Source of the DNA: JAJDIA01 sp031555505
GTDB lineage: Bacteria; Bacteroidota; Bacteroidia; Bacteroidales; Tannerellaceae
Assembly: GCA_031555505.1 (NCBI GenBank)
Contig: JAVBUH010000039.1
Location: 1-7,636 of the forward strand
Length of the DNA stretch: 7,636 bases
Reading direction: 5' to 3'
The translations under genes and the position numbers were made by a program. The notes beneath the pieces are model-generated. The model did not search any database. It was not told the DNA's origin and saw only the letters and a program-made list of their open reading frames with translations. This document shows, in pieces, positions 1 to 6,918 of this stretch (position 1 is the stretch's first letter; each line of letters opens with the position of its first letter).

Positions 1-1
1 G

Positions 2-55
2 CTGTTCCTGCCGATGAAAGAGCAGATGCAGGGCTACCTAAACGAGGCCTGTTGA
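2..55 (+). CDS. 3' tail of an unidentified plus-strand gene (partial)
   Basis: Frame 2 reads LFLPMKEQMQGYLNEAC followed by TGA at 53-55. The residue mix, with amphipathic charged and Gln-rich stretches, looks like a normal protein C-terminus, while the other two plus frames read into the low-complexity translation of the repeat array. The gene begins left of the window and I do not recognise the family from 17 residues. The stop codon is the first three bases of the first palindromic repeat copy (53-68), so the repeat may have supplied or replaced the original end of the gene. This is the only plus-strand coding candidate here, and it converges on the mannosidase operon. Confidence is limited by length. 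Confidence 0.4.
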   Translation: MFLPMKEQMQGYLNEAC

Positions 56-158
56 GGCCTGCGCCTTACTCCTTTGAGGCCTGCGCCTCACCCTGTCTGA
101 GGCCTGCGCCTCAGTCGACTGAGACGTGCGCCTCGCAGCAGGTGAGGCGCAGGCCTCA
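53..158. repeat. Array of five 16-bp palindromic repeats with 22/23-bp period
   Basis: The unit TGAGGCCTGCGCCTCA occurs at 53-68 (ending TTA), 75-90 (exact), 98-113 (exact) and 120-135 (degenerate, TGAGACGTGCGCCTCG). An exact inverted copy, TGAGGCGCAGGCCTCA, lies at 143-158. Starts at 53, 75, 98, 120 and 143 give spacings of 22, 23, 22 and 23. Spacers are 6 or 7 bases and unrelated in sequence. Each unit is a small hairpin, TGAGGC-CTGC-GCCTCA, with a 6-bp stem; in copy 1 the single change leaves a G-U pair in a plus-strand transcript. The inverted fifth copy can pair over all 16 bases with copy 2 or 3. Copies 3 and 4 are joined by a perfect 14-bp palindrome at 110-123. It resembles REP-type extragenic palindromes; I cannot assign it to a named family. 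Confidence 0.85.
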
Positions 159-254
159 ATCAGGTATCTCGTCCGTGTAGAAGCAGCCGGTGTAACGAAC
201 GGCTTTCTATCAGCAAGATTGGCCTTCCAAATCACCATCATCTTCGAAAAAAAG

Positions 255-335
255 GTCATAATGTTCGAAAACGAAGATTATGATGATCCTAAACGAACAT
301 TATGACGATCGTTTAGGATCGTTATGATCTTTTTT
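255..335 (+). terminator. Long hairpin plus T-run overlapped by a competing hairpin; plus-strand terminator candidate
   Basis: Bases 273-296 pair with 309-332 as 24 contiguous pairs (20 Watson-Crick, 4 G-U), including a perfect 12-bp core of GATCCTAAACGA (285-296) with TCGTTTAGGATC (309-320). A run of six T follows at 330-335. The four G-U pairs would be A-C mismatches in a minus transcript, so the structure favours plus-strand RNA. A second perfect 13-bp inverted repeat, GTCATAATGTTCG (255-267) with CGAACATTATGAC (294-306), uses the loop and three stem bases of the first, so the two hairpins exclude each other. The simplest reading is the terminator of the plus-strand gene ending at 55. The competing fold is unusual for a plain terminator. 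Confidence 0.55.
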
Positions 336-357
336 GTGGCGATTGCGGGATTTGTAA

Positions 358-392
358 AATGCCCGGCAGAGACTTGTCTCATACCGGGCATT
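358..392 (-). terminator. Rho-independent-type terminator of the mannosidase operon
   Basis: AATGCCCGG (358-366) pairs with CCGGGCATT (384-392). A second inner stem, GAGAC (369-373) with GTCTC (376-380), lies across a small asymmetric internal loop. Read on the minus strand, the stem runs directly into TTTTA. It begins about 35 bases after the stop codon of the downstream GH92 gene. On the plus strand the following bases are T-poor, so the direction is minus. Confidence 0.75.
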
Positions 393-427
393 GTAATAGG
401 CGTATACTCCTTCAGGAGGATTTCTTA

Positions 428-2692
428 TCAGGGCATCGGAGCGGCCGACGGGGGAGGAGTGGCAATACCCCATTGGGTGTTTGCTTTCGGCCCCATTTCG
501 AGTTCGAGTACGCCGCCTGAAGCCAGGTCGCTGTGGTTGAACCAGGGTTGATCCAGTTTCACGCCGTTGAGGCGGGCGGATTGGATGTACTTGTTTTCTT
601 TGGAGGCGTTGTTGGCCTTGATCTCAAAGGTGCCTCCGTTGCTCAACTGTACCACGGCATGGGTAAATGCCGGACTGCCGATGTTGTAGGTGGGCGAACC
701 GGGGGTAACCGGGTAGAAGCCCAACTGGCTGAATACCACGAAGGCCGACATGCCGCCACCGTCTTCATCACCGGGAACGCCCATGAGGTCGTTGCGGAAC
801 CATTGGTCGAGCAGCGTACGGATACGTTTCTGCGTTTTCCAGGGTTGGCCGGCATAGTTGTAGAGGTAGGGGATGTGGAGGCTCGGTTCGTTGGCCATAG
901 AGAACTGTCCCACGTTGCCGGTATGGTCCGGCAAGGTAGCATAGAACTGCCACTTGGACTGACCCAGCGGGGTGTTGTACATATCTTCCATGGCATCTAC
1001 GAAGGCTTTGTTACCGCCAACGAGCGAAATCAGGTCGGCAATGTTGTGCTGCACGTCCCACCGGTATACATAACCGTTGTTCTCGTCGTAGTAATCACGG
1101 GCTCCCAGACCGCCGGAGATGCGGTAGTCTACGCCTTCGATAAACTTCCCGTCTTTATCCTTCGGATGGAAGAATCCGGTTTCGGGGTTGAATACGTTGC
1201 GGTAATTGTACGAACAGCGCAGGTAATAATCGGCCTCCTCGGTTTTCCCCAGTTCGCGGGCGATGAGGGAGAGGCACCATTGGTCGTAGGCCGTACCGAG
1301 GGTGACGGCTATCGGCTGGCGTTTTTCCCAGGCCGATACATTGGGCACCGTTTCCGCTTCGCCCGGTTGTAAGGCCGGGATGTAGCCATGTTCTTTGTAG
1401 AAGGCGTCCAACCATCCGGCGGGAGCACCCGTCCAGGGTATCAGCGTCTTTTCTTCTATCCCTTGTTTACAGGCATAGTAGGCTTTTTCCAGGTCGAAGC
1501 CGGTCAGTCCTTTTTTGTAGGCGTCGGCCACGGTGGCCACGGCATGGTTGGAGTTCATCCGGCGCGAGTCTCCGGTCACCTCCGGGAAGGTAGGCATCCA
1601 GTTGGTACCCATCTGTTCGGCCATCAGGAGAAACGACTGTATGATGTCGTTTTCGCGATCGGCATCGATCAGCACACGCAGCGGATGAGTGGCACGGTAG
1701 GTGTCCCAGATCCAGTCGTCGGTATAGAACGGCCGTCCGCCGTCCGGGTGGATAGTACCGTCGAAGGCGCTGTAATACTGTCCGTCTTCACTGAGGCATA
1801 CCGGACGTTCGAAGCAGCGGTAGAGCGAGGTGTAGAATACCGCTTTATCGTTGTCGCTTCCGCCCTGTACCTGTATTTTGTTGAGCGCCTGGTTCCAGAT
1901 GGCACGTCCGGCCTTGGCCACCACGTTCACTTCAAAACCGGCAATCTCACGGATCAGGTTGGCCTTGGCCTGCGCTTCGCTGATGAACGAAACGCCGTAG
2001 CGTACCCGGAGCACTTTCGTTTCCGAAGGGAATGTGAGCACCAATGTGGCGTTTACGCCTTCGGCCGAAGTGGCATCGTAGTTGATCTGATCGGCAAGCT
2101 GTCCGGCTTTCACCGGATTCTGATCGATCTCGGCATAGAGGTATACCTTCGTTTTCTGGTCTACGTACTGATATCCGCTCACTACATTATCGGCCGTTGT
2201 CAGCCCGCCACGGCGGCTGTTGAATACCAGCGAAGGCGCGGCATTGTCTTCGAAAGCCAGTTCATAGATACCGCTCTGGTGCGAGGGGGCAAAGTTTACG
2301 TTTACGTGCGCTTCGTCCAGATACACCTGATAGCTGTAGGGCTTGATCACTTCCTGATCGTATGAGAGGCGGCTTACCGGACGGATATCTGCCTCATTTC
2401 CCTGGAAGGGGCTGAGTTTGAACGCTGAACTGCCCCGGTGGCTGGTAATCACCAGCGGAAGGCCGTTCAGGCGGTTGCCCGTATAGTCTGAGCGTTCGGG
2501 ATAGACACGCAGCATGCTGTTGGGCAGATGCACCGTGGGATAGGTAGGTACCAGCAGGTGGCTGATGTTACCCATGTACGGGTTGACGTAGTCTACCGGG
2601 TCACCGGTATATTCGTTTGCTTGCGGCATGCAGGATACCAGCATCAGGGTAGATGCCAGTATGCTGCTGCTTATTTTAAGGATGGAACGCAT
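428..2692 (-). CDS. GH92 family alpha-mannosidase, lipoprotein form
   Basis: This is a full-length 754-residue glycoside hydrolase family 92 protein; the family releases mannose from alpha-mannosides by a calcium-dependent, inverting exo mechanism. The N-terminus is a lipoprotein signal ending LVS-C with Cys21, so membrane anchoring is expected. The following MPQANE is only loosely like the QA-acidic surface-export signal described in Bacteroidetes. The N-terminal beta-sandwich domain starts at DYVNP (34-38) and runs to about 275; the helical barrel follows to about 740. Visible active-site motifs are WDTYR (Trp329, Asp330), the likely catalytic acid Glu537 in DENNGY, and the likely base in GDED (Asp642, Asp644) before GGGMSA. 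The His-Glu pair of alpha-1,2-specific members is absent: the segment before NEPSLH (601-606) reads ATLPDHTGN. Linkage preference is therefore unknown and probably differs from its neighbour. The start codon lies 4 bases after the upstream GH92 stop, so translation is probably coupled. Confidence 0.95.
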   Translation of the reverse strand: MRSILKISSSILASTLMLVSCMPQANEYTGDPVDYVNPYMGNISHLLVPTYPTVHLPNSMLRVYPERSDYTGNRLNGLPLVITSHRGSSAFKLSPFQGNEADIRPVSRLSYDQEVIKPYSYQVYLDEAHVNVNFAPSHQSGIYELAFEDNAAPSLVFNSRRGGLTTADNVVSGYQYVDQKTKVYLYAEIDQNPVKAGQLADQINYDATSAEGVNATLVLTFPSETKVLRVRYGVSFISEAQAKANLIREIAGFEVNVVAKAGRAIWNQALNKIQVQGGSDNDKAVFYTSLYRCFERPVCLSEDGQYYSAFDGTIHPDGGRPFYTDDWIWDTYRATHPLRVLIDADRENDIIQSFLLMAEQMGTNWMPTFPEVTGDSRRMNSNHAVATVADAYKKGLTGFDLEKAYYACKQGIEEKTLIPWTGAPAGWLDAFYKEHGYIPALQPGEAETVPNVSAWEKRQPIAVTLGTAYDQWCLSLIARELGKTEEADYYLRCSYNYRNVFNPETGFFHPKDKDGKFIEGVDYRISGGLGARDYYDENNGYVYRWDVQHNIADLISLVGGNKAFVDAMEDMYNTPLGQSKWQFYATLPDHTGNVGQFSMANEPSLHIPYLYNYAGQPWKTQKRIRTLLDQWFRNDLMGVPGDEDGGGMSAFVVFSQLGFYPVTPGSPTYNIGSPAFTHAVVQLSNGGTFEIKANNASKENKYIQSARLNGVKLDQPWFNHSDLASGGVLELEMGPKANTQWGIATPPPSAAPMP

Positions 2693-2696
2693 CGGC

Positions 2697-5000
2697 TTAC
2701 TTCTTTTCGTTTACAGAGAAAGAGTAGGGGAAGTCTGCTGCCTGCGTGCCACGGTTTGTGTTCGGCTTGTCGGCCATCACACAGTTGATGGTACCGCCTT
2801 TGAACAGTTCGCCATGTTCGAGGTAGTTCTTGGTCCATGTTTGTCCGTTCACGGTCATGGATTCGATATAGCGGTTCTTTGCGCTGTTCTGCGGTGCATT
2901 GATCACGAGTGTCTTGCCGTTTTCAAGGTGAAGCGTGGCTTTCTTGAACAAAGGCGCACCCATTACATACTGGTCCGTACCGGGACAAACGGGGTAGAAA
3001 CCGAGCGCGGTGAATACGTACCAGGCCGAAGTCTGTCCGTTGTCTTCGTCGCCGCAATAACCGTCGGCATTAGGTGTGTACATACGGTTCATCACCTCGC
3101 GCAGCCAGTATTGTGCTTTCCAGGGCTCGCCGGCGTAGTTGTACATATAGATCATGTGTTGGATCGGCTGGTTGCCGTGCGCATAGTTGCCCATATTCAT
3201 CACCGTCATTTCACGGATCTCGTGGATCACGCCTCTGTAATAGCTTTCATCGAACAACGGCGGTACGCTGAATACCGAATCCAGCATGCCTGTAAATGCT
3301 TTCTTGCCGCCCATCAGGTCGATCAGTCCTTGCGGATCGTGGAATACCGACCAGGAGTAGTGCCAGCTGTTTCCTTCCGTAAAGGCATCGCCCCATTTGA
3401 GCGGAGAGAACGGAGCCTGGAACTTGCCGTCGGCGTTCTTGCCACGCATCAGGTTGGATTCTTTGTCGAAGAGGTTCTTATAGTTCATCGCGCGTTTGGC
3501 GTAAAGGTCGATCTCGGCTTTCGGACGTTTCAGGTCTTTGGCCAGTTTGTAGATACACCAGTCGTCGTAAGCATATTCCAGGGTGCGGGCGGCATTCTCA
3601 TTGATCTTCACATCGTATGGCACGTAGCCCAGCTTGTTGTAGTATTCGTGTCCGAGACGGCCGGTAGAACGGACTTTCGGATGCACGTTTTCCGTTCCGT
3701 GGATCAATCCCTGGTAGAGTGTTTCCAGATCGTCTACCTTCACACCTTTCATATAGGCATCCACCAGGATGGAAGCCGAGTTGTTACCTACCATACAGTT
3801 GCGGTGTCCGGGGCTGGCCCATTCGGGGAAGAAGCCGCTTTCTTTGTACGTATTGATCAGGCCTTCCTGCATTTCCTTGTTCATCGACGGATACATCAGG
3901 TTGAGGAAGGGGAAGAGGCAGCGGAACGTATCCCAGAAGCCGGTGTCTGTAAACATATAGCCGGGCAGTACCTGTCCGTTGTAGGGACTGTAGTGTACTA
4001 CCTTGCCGTTAGCGTCTATTTCATAAAATTTGCGCGGGAACAATACCGAGCGGTAGAGGCAGGAGTAGAATGTGCGATACTGGTCCAGGTCGCCGCCTTC
4101 CACTTCGATCTTGCCCAGTACCTCGTTCCAGGCCTCGCGGCCTTTGTCAACGATGGTATCGAAACTGTCGTTGCCCAGTTCTTTCATGTTGATCTCTGCC
4201 TGTTCGAGGCTGATGAAGGAAGAAGCTACCTTGGCATGTACGATCTCGCCTTTGCGTGTTTTGAAACCAATCACGGCGCCGGCATGTCCGGCCTGTTGTT
4301 CGTTACGGTTCACCGTGAGCAGGCTGTCGGCGAAGGTGGCGGTGTAGGTGAACGGTTTGTCGAAGGTGATTACGAAGTAGTTCTTGAAGTTATCGGGCAC
4401 ACCGCCGCTGTTGCGGGTAGAGTAGCCTACAATCTTGTTCTGCTCCGGTATTACCTTGATGTACGATCCTTTGTTGAAAGCGTCGATCACCACATACGAC
4501 TGATTGTCGGGGAAGGTGAAACGGAACATGGCGGCACGGTCTGTGGGCGTGAATTCGGTCACCACATCGTGTTCGGCCAGATATACCTTGTAATAATACG
4601 CCTTGGCTACTTCGCCTTTGTGGGCAAACCAACTGGCGCGTTTGTCCTGGTCGAACTCCGGCTTGCCGGTTACGGGCATGATGGAGAATTGACCATAGTC
4701 GTTGATCCACGGGCTGGGTTGGTGGGTTTGTTTGAAACCACGGATTTTGTTGGCGGTATACACATACTGCCATCCGTCGCCCATTTTGCCTGTTTGCGGT
4801 GTCCAGAAGTTCATCCCCCAGGGACGGGCAATGGCTGGGTAGGTGTTCCCGGTAGATAGCTCGTAGGTAGACTGTGTACCCATCAGCGGGTTCACATAGT
4901 CCACCGGCGTGAGCCCCTCATTCCCGAGCGCAGACAGCGGGGTTAATAGCATTGCTGCCAACAGGACGAAGGCAGACTTACAGATGTTTTTCTTTTTCAT
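2697..5000 (-). CDS. GH92 family alpha-mannosidase, periplasmic, predicted alpha-1,2 type
   Basis: This is a full-length 767-residue GH92 exo-alpha-mannosidase. The N-terminus (MKKKNICK, then a hydrophobic stretch, then SALG-NE) is a Sec signal with likely cleavage after Gly26 and no lipobox, so a soluble periplasmic enzyme is expected. The N-terminal beta-sandwich starts at DYVNP (34-38) and the helical barrel follows with WDTFR (Trp356, Asp357). Glu542 in TEGNSWHYSW fits the catalytic acid. His593-Glu594 in VIHEIREM fits the pair associated with alpha-1,2 specificity, and Asp651/Asp653 in GDEDNGQTSAW fit the base site. As I recall the numbering of B. thetaiotaomicron BT3990 (Glu533, His584-Glu585, Asp644), the intervals from acid to His-Glu (+51/+52) and to the base (+111) match exactly. 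It is first in a two-gene operon, and its upstream neighbour is the low-GC AbiE island. No promoter matching the TAnnTTTG consensus stands out ahead of its start. Confidence 0.96.
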   Translation of the reverse strand: MKKKNICKSAFVLLAAMLLTPLSALGNEGLTPVDYVNPLMGTQSTYELSTGNTYPAIARPWGMNFWTPQTGKMGDGWQYVYTANKIRGFKQTHQPSPWINDYGQFSIMPVTGKPEFDQDKRASWFAHKGEVAKAYYYKVYLAEHDVVTEFTPTDRAAMFRFTFPDNQSYVVIDAFNKGSYIKVIPEQNKIVGYSTRNSGGVPDNFKNYFVITFDKPFTYTATFADSLLTVNRNEQQAGHAGAVIGFKTRKGEIVHAKVASSFISLEQAEINMKELGNDSFDTIVDKGREAWNEVLGKIEVEGGDLDQYRTFYSCLYRSVLFPRKFYEIDANGKVVHYSPYNGQVLPGYMFTDTGFWDTFRCLFPFLNLMYPSMNKEMQEGLINTYKESGFFPEWASPGHRNCMVGNNSASILVDAYMKGVKVDDLETLYQGLIHGTENVHPKVRSTGRLGHEYYNKLGYVPYDVKINENAARTLEYAYDDWCIYKLAKDLKRPKAEIDLYAKRAMNYKNLFDKESNLMRGKNADGKFQAPFSPLKWGDAFTEGNSWHYSWSVFHDPQGLIDLMGGKKAFTGMLDSVFSVPPLFDESYYRGVIHEIREMTVMNMGNYAHGNQPIQHMIYMYNYAGEPWKAQYWLREVMNRMYTPNADGYCGDEDNGQTSAWYVFTALGFYPVCPGTDQYVMGAPLFKKATLHLENGKTLVINAPQNSAKNRYIESMTVNGQTWTKNYLEHGELFKGGTINCVMADKPNTNRGTQAADFPYSFSVNEKK

Positions 5001-5037
5001 GATAAACTGATTGTAATTATGGAATTAAATTTGAGCT

Positions 5038-5133
5038 TTAGAAGCGTGATTTTTCAGATATTTCATACATTCTCTTGTAAGAACGTTCCATACGGCCTGA
5101 ACCATTAAGACTCACTGTGTATTTTATAGCAAT
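5038..5133 (-). other. Open 31-codon stretch, possible gene remnant or tiny ORF
   Basis: Between two in-frame stops, the minus strand reads 31 codons ending at TAA 5038-5040. The possible starts are a GTG at 5113-5115 and an ATG at 5089-5091; the ATG form would encode MERSYKRMYEISEKSRF. The residue mix (Arg, Lys, Ser, Tyr, Glu) looks protein-like but I do not recognise it. It lies at the left edge of the low-GC island, between the toxin gene and the mannosidase operon. It may be a leftover 3' end from an earlier insertion, or chance. No ribosome binding site is evident. Confidence 0.2.
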
Positions 5134-5183
5134 TTAACTATCGACCGTTTTTTGCAGTTGGATGTTTCAATTGCCATTTATAT

Positions 5184-6146
5184 TTAGCTTTCTTTCATCT
5201 CCAGTATTTTTGCAGCATTATATTTCCTTATCTCTTTCTGCCCATGTTTTATAACGACAGCCATATATGCCGCTTTTGCGGCGTAAGTAATTGCCTTTTC
5301 AAGATGAAAAGTTTCCGAATAGATAAAGCCTTTCACTTGTACTATGCCTTTAGAGAGGATAGAAAAATCCGCTTTACCATGATTCCCCCGCAAACATATT
5401 TCTAATGAATTGTCGATGATATCATTGAGCACATCCACAACTGTACATGCCTTTTCTCTGTATTGTATTTCCGTATTGGCAAATGATGAAAACACAGAAG
5501 ATACTATCTCTGCGCTATCCGCATGGTCACATAAACAGCCAATGTCATACATTTGCTTGATAATTTCCATGCCCATTTCTTTTTCTCCTTTTTTGTATGG
5601 TATACCTGTCGTATTAGGAGCAAAAGCTGTGAGCTTATCTCCAAGTATATTGTTGAAATCGGGAATGCTGACAAGTATTGGATCTCCATCCAGTTCGACG
5701 AATAAGCTGCTTATTGGAGCTTCAATAACAGTCTGGTAGTGAATGTCTTCTTTTAGGATATCTAATAGTACGTAGGATTCTTTTCCTTCAATAGCCGATT
5801 CAAAAAATAACTTGTAATGCACTTTATCTATTTGAGTGGCGGCTTTACGTTCTTGTTCTTCAAATCGAGTAAAGCCATATTCTTGGCAAATTTTCTCTAA
5901 GATACTATGCAGCACTGCTTCCTTGTCGGGCACAATGATGTCAATGTCAATGGACAAACGCTTATTTGACTTGAATAGCAGCATTAAGGCAGTTCCTCCC
6001 TTAAAAACAAAATCTAAATCGGATTTTGCAAGCCCTTCCAAAAGCATCAAAGCCCTGACCACTTTCTCGACCAGTATTTTGTCCGCTTTCTTAGATTTGG
6101 AGATTGCTTCAATCCACTCTTTAGATACATTTTCAGACTTAATCAT
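5184..6146 (-). CDS. abiEii: AbiEii-family nucleotidyltransferase toxin
   Basis: This 320-residue protein fits the AbiEii/AbiGii nucleotidyltransferase toxin family, the toxin of type IV abortive-infection systems. Characterised relatives bind or transfer nucleotides, and mycobacterial MenT relatives modify tRNA acceptor ends; whether this one does is inference. The polymerase-beta-type signature is intact: Gly50-Gly51-Thr52, then Asp67-x-Asp69 in RLSIDIDIIVP, a plausible third carboxylate at Asp129 (VLLDIL), and Gly169-Asp170-Lys171 (LGDKLTAF). The C-terminal half is helical without recognised motifs. The ATG at 6144-6146 lies 29 bases after the antitoxin stop, which fits co-transcription in the usual antitoxin-then-toxin order. 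G+C is low compared with the mannosidase genes, suggesting acquisition by transfer. No clear terminator was found after its stop, so read-through toward the mannosidase operon is possible. Confidence 0.9.
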   Translation of the reverse strand: MIKSENVSKEWIEAISKSKKADKILVEKVVRALMLLEGLAKSDLDFVFKGGTALMLLFKSNKRLSIDIDIIVPDKEAVLHSILEKICQEYGFTRFEEQERKAATQIDKVHYKLFFESAIEGKESYVLLDILKEDIHYQTVIEAPISSLFVELDGDPILVSIPDFNNILGDKLTAFAPNTTGIPYKKGEKEMGMEIIKQMYDIGCLCDHADSAEIVSSVFSSFANTEIQYREKACTVVDVLNDIIDNSLEICLRGNHGKADFSILSKGIVQVKGFIYSETFHLEKAITYAAKAAYMAVVIKHGQKEIRKYNAAKILEMKES

Positions 6147-6150
6147 AGTT

Positions 6151-6176
6151 TCAAATTTATGTCAATTTACGTCAAT
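6151..6176. repeat. Two overlapping copies of the TCAAATTTACGTCAAT motif at the antitoxin/toxin junction
   Basis: TCAAATTTATGTCAAT at 6151-6166 and TCAATTTACGTCAAT at 6162-6176 overlap, fill most of the 29-base gap and touch the antitoxin stop codon. The first differs at one base from the promoter copy at 6928-6943. On the minus strand the first copy contains TAAATTTG, a TAnnTTTG-type promoter box, only 5 bases before the toxin start, which is too close for an ordinary leader. Confidence 0.7.
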
Positions 6177-6895
6177 CACTGACGATTTATAGTTTTCAGG
6201 ATATTGCCTATTTCCTCTCTCTTATTCTTACGTCCTGCATATCTAAGCATCGTGTTTTGGTTGATTGTATACTTATCAGAAGCATTTCGTATAATCGTAT
6301 GGATTTCGTTTCCTTGAAAAAATATTAGTTCTTTGTCCGTCGCTAAATCTACCAACATTTTTTCGAGTGTTGCCACATAACAACTTTTCACTTTCTGAAT
6401 CGGAGAGTCAGAAATCAGCGGACGAACAAAAATGGTGTTGTCAAAATCAGACAAATCTCCATAAAGATTGCCAATAAGCATCACTTTCGAATGTCGCTCC
6501 TTTAGTGCATAATATACAGAATTTAATGCATCCTTTTCCACATCCACAAATAAGATATTGAAGCTAATTAGATGCTGAGAGAAGTAATTGACGTATGACA
6601 ACTCCCATTGGCAGTAATTAATATATGGAAATTGACTGTGTATTAACTGGCTAATACTTTTTATCTTATGGGTGATTTCAGGTGTAAACAATTCTGTTTT
6701 TCCAAAGCGGTATAATCCTTTACCTATCCTTTGAAGTATTCCGCCCTGAACAAGGGCATATACACGCCAGTTAACAGTTGTTGTAGGAATGAATGGTTCC
6801 CGTTCCCTGTAAAAAGCATCAATATCTTTAAGTTCTATGACGTTTTTGCCTTCAAACTCCTTTCGAAGTTCCTCTATATTTGTCTTTGCACTCAC
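6176..6895 (-). CDS. AbiEi-like antitoxin / transcriptional regulator of the AbiE pair
   Basis: This 239-residue protein is the expected antitoxin of the downstream AbiEii toxin. Residues about 20-65 form a winged-helix-like DNA-binding region: LKDIDAFY, then PTTTVNWRVYALV (37-49) as the probable recognition segment, and GGILQRIGKGLYRFG (51-65) as the beta wing. The remainder (about 70-239) is the C-terminal part, with TLEKMLVDLATDKEL typical of AbiEi-like proteins. In characterised AbiE systems the antitoxin does not bind the toxin directly and represses its own operon through promoter repeats. The only usable start is GTG at 6893-6895, because a TAG immediately precedes it in frame and no later ATG lies in the N-terminal 100 residues; a GTG start may keep expression low. 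Exact family naming (AbiEi versus a Bacteroidetes AbiEi-like DUF) is uncertain. Confidence 0.82.
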   Translation of the reverse strand: MSAKTNIEELRKEFEGKNVIELKDIDAFYREREPFIPTTTVNWRVYALVQGGILQRIGKGLYRFGKTELFTPEITHKIKSISQLIHSQFPYINYCQWELSYVNYFSQHLISFNILFVDVEKDALNSVYYALKERHSKVMLIGNLYGDLSDFDNTIFVRPLISDSPIQKVKSCYVATLEKMLVDLATDKELIFFQGNEIHTIIRNASDKYTINQNTMLRYAGRKNKREEIGNILKTINRQ

Positions 6896-6918
6896 CTATA
6901 CCGTTTATTAGCTTTTGG

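Larger units (their letters stand above)
56..427. other. Convergent intergenic region (372 bp) without a supported gene
   Basis: It holds, left to right, the palindromic repeat array, about 75 bp (159-235) with only a weak 5-bp stem (AGCCG 185-189 with CGGCT 200-204, then TTT), the box/hairpin block at 255-335, and the minus-strand terminator at 358-392. A small palindromic stretch, CTCCT-TC-AGGAG, follows at about 408-419, just past the mannosidase stop codon. No frame here has a convincing start and natural composition. Confidence 0.7.

Noticed and set aside
53..158. CRISPR array
   Set aside because: Repeats are 16 bp and spacers only 6-7 bp, far too short for CRISPR, and the last copy is inverted. 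No cas genes are present.
38..259. A 73-codon minus-strand frame through the palindromic repeat array
   Set aside because: Its C-terminal half is a translation of the repeats (recurring Ala-Ser-Thr-Arg patterns) and it overlaps the repeat array completely. No start signal or natural composition is seen.
2628..4859. A 743-codon open frame on the plus strand, plus shorter ones at 533-1372 and 1388-2365
   Set aside because: They are antisense to the two GH92 genes, whose family motifs run the whole length of the minus-strand frames. The antisense translations have no recognisable domains; they arise from biased third codon positions.
428..5000. Polysaccharide utilisation locus
   Set aside because: No SusC- or SusD-like gene, sensor or anti-sigma factor is in the window. 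Two GH92 genes alone do not establish one, although neighbours outside could.
5155..5177. Weak stem GCAGTTG / CAATTGC after the toxin gene as a terminator
   Set aside because: Seven pairs with an A-C mismatch on the coding strand, followed by A rather than T residues in that direction. It is not a convincing terminator.
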